NCBI GenBank assembly: GCA_965112735.1
Contig: OZ218952.1
Coordinates: 5,208,001 to 5,272,000 of the forward strand
DNA: 64,000 nt
Source: Phaeosaccion multiseriatum
Taxonomy: Eukaryota > Ochrophyta, other classes
Reading direction: 5' to 3'
Position 1 is the first letter of the stretch, and each line of letters begins with the position of its first letter. This document shows, piece by piece, positions 12,301 to 21,300 of the stretch. The position numbers and the translations under genes are program-made. The notes under the pieces are model-generated. The model had not been told where the DNA came from. It did no database searches and saw nothing but the letters and a program-made list of their open reading frames with translations.

Positions 12301-15300
12301 TGACGCCCAGTGGCAGTGAGAACGGTAGAAAGGTAAGAGGGGAGCGAGCTTAGATGCCAGCAAACAAGGTGCGTGGGCGAGCAGGGGCAAAACCGCAATA
12401 CTAGACGCTGGAGGCCACGCAACCTAAGTCAGTAGAGCATTACACATCACCAGCCAGGGCAATACATCCCTTGCTCACCACAGTTAATAGGGACAATATC
12501 CTGGTCCGCGTTGGCCACAAAAGGGCAGCTGGAAGGAGCAGAGGAAGCAAAGAGGCCAGAGAGAAGGGAGGTGTAGTCAGCGCGAGCTCCTCCACGGAAG
12601 CAGGAAGACACCAGGCAGGGCACTTGGCCACACACAGGAGGGAGCCGGCCAAGTCACAAACCCGCACGCACGGGAAAACTTGACAGGCAGGGGGCGACGA
12701 TGCCATGACAGAGAGACGCTGGGGGGGGGGCACATTCACGCAAACTCGCTCCTTACTTGTCACAAGCGTCTCCAACTCCGTCTCCATCGGCATCCTCTTG
12801 GTTGGGGTTGCCTACGTCAGGGCAGCTGCGAGGACCAAGGAGCAACAAGGAGAGGGGGACAATGTGGTCGCTCAGTGTGTCGACCCTCTACAGGGAGACG
12901 CTGGGGGGGTACACGCACACAATCAGCACGCACACACACACGCACGCCATCTTCATTCCCACTCCAACCAGTCGGTCCACAGTTTAGAACACTCACTTGT
13001 CGAGATGGTCTGTAATGCCGTCCCCGTCGATGTCTGCCAGTACGAGACGCCGTGGCAGGAGGAGACGGGGAGCGACCCAGCAGCAAAAGACGAGAGAAAA
13101 GTGGGTCAGACTACGGTAGAGCAAGGAAAAGAATTCGAGGTGCTCGGCTCGCTCACTGTGGGGATGAAAAGCAGCAGATAATAAAGCGGGACAGCAGACA
13201 AGGAGGGGACAGCAAATAGACGGGCCCATGGAAGCGAGACTCTTCCATGGGTTGCTCCAAGGCCCCCTTGCTCTATTCAGCACTTTCTCTGCAGGAACAT
13301 GAACGGATCGTCCTCACCGCAATCGATACCGTTCGGAGGGCTTCGCTCGTGCCGAAGAGTCGCACGAGTTGAGCAGACAGGGGGGGGGGGGGGGTTGTGG
13401 AGCGAAACAAACCAGGCAGAGAGAATAAACGTGAGCTTCCTTGCTTGAAGGGGCGAGCGAGGGAGTACGGTACAGCGCGCAATGGCACACACACACACAT
13501 ATAAAATCACTTGTATGGGCGCAGCAAGGGAGGAAATGACCATCAAGGGATGACCGTGCCGAGCACGCGCACACTGCATCGAGCTTTGCTTCGGGCTTGA
13601 TGACTTACCACCAGACTCCAGTGCAGCACGCTGATCCTCCTGTCGTTGTCCGAACCTGAGAATGCGCAATTCGACAACAGTACAACAGTGAGGACAGGAG
13701 CTCGATGCAGGCATCACATTCCCGCAACAAACGGCACAGTCCCCAAGTAAAATGACACCCGTTACTGGACTCTTTACATCTCACTCCCTCCTCGCGCACG
13801 CACCGTAATGGGAGAGGACCCGGGGTAGTTGCAGGAGTTGGCCGCATTACACGTGGCCCGGGAGTGCCCGAACAGCGAAGCAGCCTGCAGAGGTGACGGA
13901 TGGGTGCAGCGAGGCCAGAAAAGGCAAGAGGAGGGAGGGTCGCGGGGGTGGGAAATACACCAGTTAGACTCCTTATTCTAGTGTCCCTCCGGTCGTGCCT
14001 TCGATCGCCTCCCGCATGCCCTCTTTCTTTCCATGTCAGCCAGCCACATGTTGGCAAGCAAATGCAGCTCATCTCAGCCAGCATCCGTAGCAGGTGCTTT
14101 GCGCGTGAGGATCAAACTACGCACAAAGGTTGCGGTAAGCTGCGCTGAGCGGCGAGTGAGCTTCACAGGTTGACTTGCTTACGCCCCACCCCCCCCCCCT
14201 TGTTTCATTCACATAAAAAGCAACGACTTACCAAGCAAGCCAATGAACCGCTGCACGTCAGCTCCGCCTTGCAGCCCATCTCCTCTACCCCTGGGGATCC
14301 CTGCGAGAGGCAAACACGCACGAACTGGTGGTGGTACCGAAGTCGAGACAAAGCCGCCAGTATTGAATGAACACAGATGAGAGGCAAGCAAAGCACGCAG
14401 GCAGGCAATGAGCGGGGGGGAGGATTCATGAGGCAGACTATGTCGCTCGGAGGCCGGACCAGCAGGCGTGCAAAAAGTCCAAGCAGAGATGCGTTGGCTT
14501 GCGCAGACAACAGCCAAAACAAGTCTGTTCATGGAAACAAGGGGCAGCACGCGTGTTGAGATGCGGTGCAGCTCGGCCGGTTGTGGGCTTGCCATGAGGA
14601 AAGGAAGGAAGTCGCAAATTCAAAGCAAGAAGCCTCTGGGAGAAGGGGGGGAAAGGCACCAGCAGTGACGAGTCTCAGGCGGCGACAGATGGAAAAGGAG
14701 GCCAGCAGGAGGGTGCGGCGGTGCTGGCTGCTGTACATGTACAGTCAGCCAAGAGAAGAGAGCGACACTTACAATGCACGAAAGAGCAGCTTCGCAAGTA
14801 GCACTTGATTCGCCGAGGAAGGATGCAGACTGCGATGTACGGGGTGGTGCGATGCGTGCAGAGGGCGGTAGGGGGGTTAGTTCAAGGCCAATCAGCCCAC
14901 ACCGGAAAGAAAGGGAACGGAGGACAAAAATGAAGAACGTAAGCAACTGTGGAGGAGGAGGGAGCGGGGCGCCCACACACAAGTCGAGCAACTACAGCAT
15001 CTCCGTCTACTCGTCTCCCCCCAAATCCCTCCCCCTGAGACAAGAAGCAAAGAAGCCTCTGGGAGAAGGGGGGGAAGGGCACCAGCAGAGACAAGTCTCA
15101 GGCGGTGGGAGAGATGGAAAAGGAGGCCAGCAGGAGGGTTCGGCGGTGCTGCTGTACATATAAAGTCAGCAAGAAGAAGATAGCGACACTTACTTGGCAA
15201 GCCCTCTCCCCACTGCAGGCAGCCTTTGAGCCGTCGAGGAAGGATGCAGACTGCGATGTACGGGGTGGTGCGATGCATGCAGAGGGCGGTAGGGGGGATT

Positions 15301-18300
15301 GAGTTCAAGGCCAATCAGCCCACACCGGAAAGGAAGAGAAATGAGGAATGAGGTTAGCCGACAACAAGTGAAGAATGCAAGCAACTAGTGGTGAAGGAGG
15401 GAACGGGACAGCCCATACACGAATCGAGCAAGTACAAGTAGCATCTCGGGGGGGGCGGGCAGAGTTGTTAGGGCTAATCCATTTCTCGTCTCCCCATCAT
15501 CCCCTCGAGATCCAAGAACTGGCCAGCCAGCTGTTGTGCCCTTTGGATGGAGAGCGAGCTGGAAAGGGCTTCACGTCACCGACTCACCTGACACGCCCTT
15601 TCGCCGCTGCACGTCACTTCGCAGTTCTGCAAGGCGAGCAAAGAGCAGCAAGCAATTCGGATGGTCATGGCATGAGGTGACACGTTGGAGGGGTTCCAAT
15701 GACGCCATCCACGACGTTATATGGGCATCAGTCTGGTCAAGTCAAAGTACCCAAAAGGACTTTCGACAAACGCAGGCCAGCGACAGGCAGACGAAGCGAG
15801 GGGCGGTGCAGACATCAATATTGGCGATGACCATACACAAGTCTGTGTTGACAAGAGCAGAAGAGAGCAGTGAAAAGGGTGAAGTCTGATGCTTAGACTT
15901 ACGTTAAATGTCTTAGACTGGAAGAGCCGCGAAGGACGAGAAGCGTTGTCCACGTCCGCAGCACCCACGGACGGGGGGGGGGGTGGGAGGTTGCCCAGTC
16001 CCGGCGGTACAAGGATGGGGGCGAAGGGGGGCGAGGGTCCCACCAGCCCAGCAAGCAGGAGTGAGACGCGCCATGAAGTCAAGGGACAGCAGCCAGTGTT
16101 AGGAAGGGGACGAGGGAGACCAGAGAGCGGAGCCGGAGATGCCCGTGCATGGCCAAGGGCAGGGCAAGGAAGGGGGTGGGAGGGTAGCTAGGGAAATCGA
16201 GCAGAGGAGGAACGCACAGATGAAGCACAGAGGAGTGAGTCTCTCGCCCGCTATGCCACTACCCCACACCCTTCACTCACGCACAAGCAAGCCGCTCCTC
16301 ACAGACAGGTTTCAATTCCACCGCTCTTCACTGCCTGCCTGAAGAAGCGCAGAGCACGAAGGTCAAGACCAGCAGCTGCCTGGGGAGGAGCAGCAAGGCA
16401 GGGGCACACGGGCAGCCCCTCCTACGTAGCGCAGACATGCTGCGCTCGGACGGACCTGACATGCTCCATTGGAAGCGTCGTCGCAAATGACGGGGGAGGC
16501 GCAGTCGGAGCAAGTATCGCCGTCTATGGTTCCTCTTGCATCCCCACATATGTCAGCAAAGGCTGAGGCACATGACGCCCAGTGGCAGTGAGAACGGTAG
16601 AAAGGTAAGAGGGGAGCGAGCTTAGATGCCAGCAAACAAGGTGCGTGGGCGAGCAGGGGCAAAACCGCAATACTAGACGCTGGAGGCCACGCAACCTAAG
16701 TCAGTAGAGCATTACACATCACCAGCCAGGGCAATACATCCCTTGCTCACCACAGTTAATAGGGACAATATCCTGGTCCGCGTTGGCCACAAAAGGGCAG
16801 CTGGAAGGAGCAGAGGAAGCAAAGAGGCCAGAGAGAAGGGAGGTGTAGTCAGCGCGAGCTCCTCCACGGAAGCAGGAAGACACCAGGCAGGGCACTTGGC
16901 CACACACAGGAGGGAGCCGGCCAAGTCACAAACCCGCACGCACGGGAAAACTTGACAGGCAGGGGGCGACGATGCCATGACAGAGAGACGCTGGGGGGGG
17001 GGCACATTCACGCAAACTCGCTCCTTACTTGTCACAAGCGTCTCCAACTCCGTCTCCATCGGCATCCTCTTGGTTGGGGTTGCCTACGTCAGGGCAGCTG
17101 CGAGGACCAAGGAGCAACAAGGAGAGGGGGACAATGTAGTCAGTGTGTCGACCCTCTACAGGGAGACGCTGGGGGGGTACACGCACACAATCAGCACGCA
17201 CACACACACGCACGCCATCTTCATTCCCACTCCAACCAGCCTGTCCACAGTTTAGAACACTCACTTGTCGAGATGGTCTGTAATGCCGTCCCCGTCGGTG
17301 TCTGCCAGTACGAGACGCCGTGGCAGGAGGAGATGGGGAGCGACCAGCAGCATAAAACGAGAGAAACGCGGGTCAGTCTACGGTAGAGCACTTCCAGTAA
17401 AAGAATTTGAGAGGAGGAGGAAGAGGAGGAACGCGAGCGCACAAGACGAGGGGCAACCCGCTGCAGATGTAGAGTCTAAGTTTGGACGTGCACAATGGAG
17501 TGCTTCTCCCCGAGCCCTGCCCTTTCTCACCACACGCGTCTCCTACTCCGTCACTATTGCTGTCGTCTTGGTTGGAGTTGGCTGTGTCCGGGCAGCTGCG
17601 AGGAGTCAGCACGACAGGGGGGTGGAAGTAATGCAGTCAGTGTGGACCCTCTTCGACACGCGGGGGCGTTGCGCACGCACACACACATTTGTTGTAGTCG
17701 CACTTGCATGTCAAGTGGAGCAGAGAGGAGGGTGTTGACTAGGCCAACACCAAAGACTAGCTAGACAGAGAGGCGCTGGGGGGGGGCACACGCAGCACAC
17801 ACTGCGTACAGCCATGGAAAGGAGGGCTACTACCGCAGGCCGCAGAGAAATGCGCTCTGGGGGGGCGCACCCAGGCCACGCTGCACACCCACACACACAC
17901 ACAAGCACGACGCGATCCACTCCCGTCAAGTCGGTCCGAAATGTAGATAATGAATTAAGCCACTCACTTGTCGCGATTGTTCGGAATGCCGTCCACGTCG
18001 GTGTCTGCATCAGGAGGGCCGCCACCGCCGCACGAGACGCACGCCATGGCAGGAGGGGGTGGGGAGCGGCCCAGCAGGGCATTAACAAGGCAAGCGCATG
18101 AGAGAAACGATTGTCAGACTGTGGAGGGCAATGGGTGGGGCAGCCACGACACAAGAATCCGAAGAGCTCACTGGCTGTGCGGCCATGAAAAGCAAGCAGC
18201 AAGTATCGAGAGCGACGAGATGAAGGTGCACAAGTCATCCTGAGCTCCGTCCCTTCCCTCACCATCTCACTCGTGCTTACCTTCACACACTCGAGTCGGT

Positions 18301-21300
18301 GTTGTACCGTCGTTGTTCGTGGTTGGGCTAAAAATGGTATGCACACGGGCGAGGTTCAAGCAAGAAAGGAAAGGAGAGTTCACCAAACAGCAACACAACA
18401 GCATCAATGCACAAAGACAGGAGCAAAGGGAGGGGGGGGGGGGTGAGCGCGAGGGTGTGGGATTGGCGCTCCTTGCCTTCTTGGGCAACCCAGCACGGGC
18501 AGGAGAGTGAATGCACCCCTCAAAGGCACTCTGTCTGCGACTACCCACTTACCAAAATCCTTCCCCCCTGGCCAGGCAGCATGAAGCGCCATTCCCTAGA
18601 GTCTATTGGCCAGCCGCAGCCGAGAGTGATACAAGGAAACGTGGGAGACAGGCGCGGATGGATGGTCAGTCATCGTATCACACAGCACGTCATCTGGGGC
18701 GTAGCTATAAGCGTGTCTCTTGTACTTCTCCTTGCATGGACTGGCCCACTTCCCTTTACACACACACACCTCGAGACTACTGCAGGCCGCTGGAGCGGTG
18801 CAGATAGCGGCCGAATTGTCATCAAAGTCGGTAGACTGTGTGGGGGTTGACGACGTGGGTCAGCAAGAGGCCAGGGGCACAGAGGGGAGGTCAGGAGAGG
18901 AGCAAGGCTTGGGGCATGGGCCGTTCAGCGGCGGTGCGACAGAAGTAAGCAACAGAAATAGCCAGTCAGAAGAGCGAACGTGGGCTGAGACAAATAAAGC
19001 ACGAAACAGGAGTAATGTTCAGCGCAAGTTGCGATCGAATTGCCTTCAAAGCAAGTCCGCAGACTGGTTCGAGGGGAGCAGGGTGTGTGCTCAAGAGAAA
19101 AGAGGGCGGGTGCGCGAGGCCAGCAGAGGGGCACAGGGGGGAGGTCTGGGGTGTGTGCCGCCAGTGGTACGACACAAGTAAGATACGCAATTGGCCAAGC
19201 AGGCCGCAAGAGCGGACTGAGAACTCACTTCACAGGAATTCTCCCATGAGCAGGTGGCGGTCGAAGTGTCTTGGAAAATGGCATCCTGTGTGGAGCAGCC
19301 AGGCGGGGTGTGTGTTTATGAGAAAAGACGGCAGGAGACCAGCACACACACAGAGCGAGGGGCACAGGGGGGAGGTCAGCAGAGGAGGGAGGCCTCGGGT
19401 GTGTGCCGCCAGTGGTACGACACAAGTAAGATACACAGTCGGCCAAGCAGGCCGCGAGAGCGAGCTGAGCTGAGAACTCACTTCACAGGAGCTCTCCCCT
19501 GAGCAGGTGGCGGTCGAAGTGTCTTGGAAAATGGCATCCTGTGTGGAGCAGGCGGGGTGTGTGTTTATGAGAAAAGACGGCAGGAGACCAGCACACACAC
19601 AGAGCGAGGGGCACAGGGGGGAGGTCAGCAGAGGAGGGAGGCCTCGGGTGTGTGCCGCCAGTGGTACGACACAAGTAAGATACACAATCGGCCAAGCAGG
19701 CCGCGAGAGCGAGCTGAGCTGAGAACTCACTTCACAGGAGCTCTCCCCTGAGCAGGTGGCGGTCGAAGTGTCTTGGAAAATGGCATCCTGTGTGGAGCAA
19801 GCAGGGTGTGTGTTGAAAATAAAAAGAGGGCAGAAGACCGGCAGAGCGAGGGGCACAGGTGCACAATATCATCCGCCCGTCCACTTTACATTCGTCAGGG
19901 TCCAGCAGGTGCACGCAAAGACAGAGGGAGAGAGCCGAGGGTACGAGGCTTGCTCGCAAGGAGGCGAGAAACGCACAGGAGCGAGGAGCGGAAGTGACAA
20001 ACAGAAAGGAGGCCAAGAACACACACAGCGAGGAGACCAACCGAACATCGGCAAGCAGAGCAAGCACGAGAGAAGGTGGAAAGGCACCGGAACGCCCCGT
20101 CCCCGTTCATGCGTGTGTAACGTCAACCCCCTCACACCAAAAGCGACTCACCCCGCAGCTACCGCTTTGCGTGCAGGAAACAGCGCAGTTCTTCAGGATG
20201 GGCAGCATTGTGAGGTGGGGACATGCGAGAGAGAGGGGTGGAGTGAGCAGAGTCGATACGATGCATCAATATGAAAGCAGCCGCAGGGTGAGGGTAAGAA
20301 GGGGGGCCCTGGCGGACAGCGACAGCGCAGGCTTGGACTGGCACAAAGATCAGGCAGGCGCTAAAGCTGTCGCATAGAAGCAGCCGCCCCGCACTACTAC
20401 AATGAAAGGCGAATCTCAAACGTCCATCAACAAGCGGCGGAGGCCACACTCAGAACCACTTCTCAGCCCCTGCCTGGCGTGGGAGTCCAAACGGCGGATG
20501 GGATGAGCGATAGCAAACACTCACCACAAAAGTGGTGCCCTGTGACGTCGAAGAAGCAATGCCGCCATGAGAAGAAAATGCGAAGAGCGTGGCAGTGAAT
20601 AGCAGCAGCGTCAGCCGAAGGAGGGTGGCGAGGGAGCCAACCACAGGCCGCCGTGAGGACGAGCAGTAGACAGGGGGCACAGGGGGCACGTTCGCGGTTC
20701 GGCCCAGCCAATCGTTGCGGATGTTTTGGTGAGTCGTGACCAGTGGTATAGGGAAGGCGAGCGGTTTGTGGCAGAGAAGAAGGGACGTAGCACAGCGCAA
20801 CGTGGTTAAGTGGAGCGGCGGAACAAAAGTCAGTCATATGCCCACTTCCTCGAAAGAGAGATTGGTACGGTGAAGGCGTTGACAACGCCTAGCCCCTCTT
20901 CAAGGAGGGGGACAGCAACTCTACACGCAGATAGATGCAGGGGGTACAGGAAGAGTGGCAGGCAGCAGGCTGTTGGTGTAGAGAGAGAGGGAGTGACTGT
21001 AGTGGCAAAGAGCGCGGGAAGTGCATGGGGGCGAGTCAAGGACTTGGCGAGAAGCGCTGGTGAAAGGCGCAACCGTACCCACCTGGCAGACCTGTCCCCC
21101 ACACACAAGTTGATTGAGAGGGTTCACAGAAGTGCAGGTGCACGTGTCGGAGGACGTGACGTAGTCTCCACCGCCCGCCTCGCAGATCGGCTTCGCGGAA
21201 ACGTCTGTAAGTCATGGTAGGGACAGGGGAAGGAGATGGGCAAAAGGCGAGGAGCGGCAAAGGAGACAAGAAGCACAAAGCAAGGGGAGTGAGTAGCAAG

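Larger units (their letters stand above)
6925..12426. repeat. Segmental duplication block 1
   Basis: A block of about 5.5 kb beginning with CATCACCAGCCAGGGCAATA. It is homologous to block 2 (12427-16698) and in part to block 3 (16699-about 17440). It differs from block 2 by an extra 308-bp TSP3 exon copy and by additional 430-bp mini-exon units. Homology covers introns as well as exons. Confidence 0.8.
12427..16698. repeat. Segmental duplication block 2 (4272-bp unit)
   Basis: The start of block 2 and the start of block 3 are 4272 bp apart. Sequence from about 11482 to 12864 recurs at about 15754 to 17136 with only a couple of substitutions noticed by eye, including intronic poly-G runs. This indicates a very recent tandem duplication or an assembly duplicate. 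The block carries TSP3 exons at 12757-12825 and 12997-13033 and mini-exons at 14773-14829 and 15194-15250. Confidence 0.85.

Noticed and set aside
20450-20800. Minus-strand frame with a hydrophobic stretch (LLRLTLLLFTATLFAFSSHG) as signal peptide of the giant gene
   Set aside because: Spliced Cys-rich and lectin-like exons lie further upstream on the same strand, and no acceptor/phase evidence ties this frame in. It remains possible if there are two genes.
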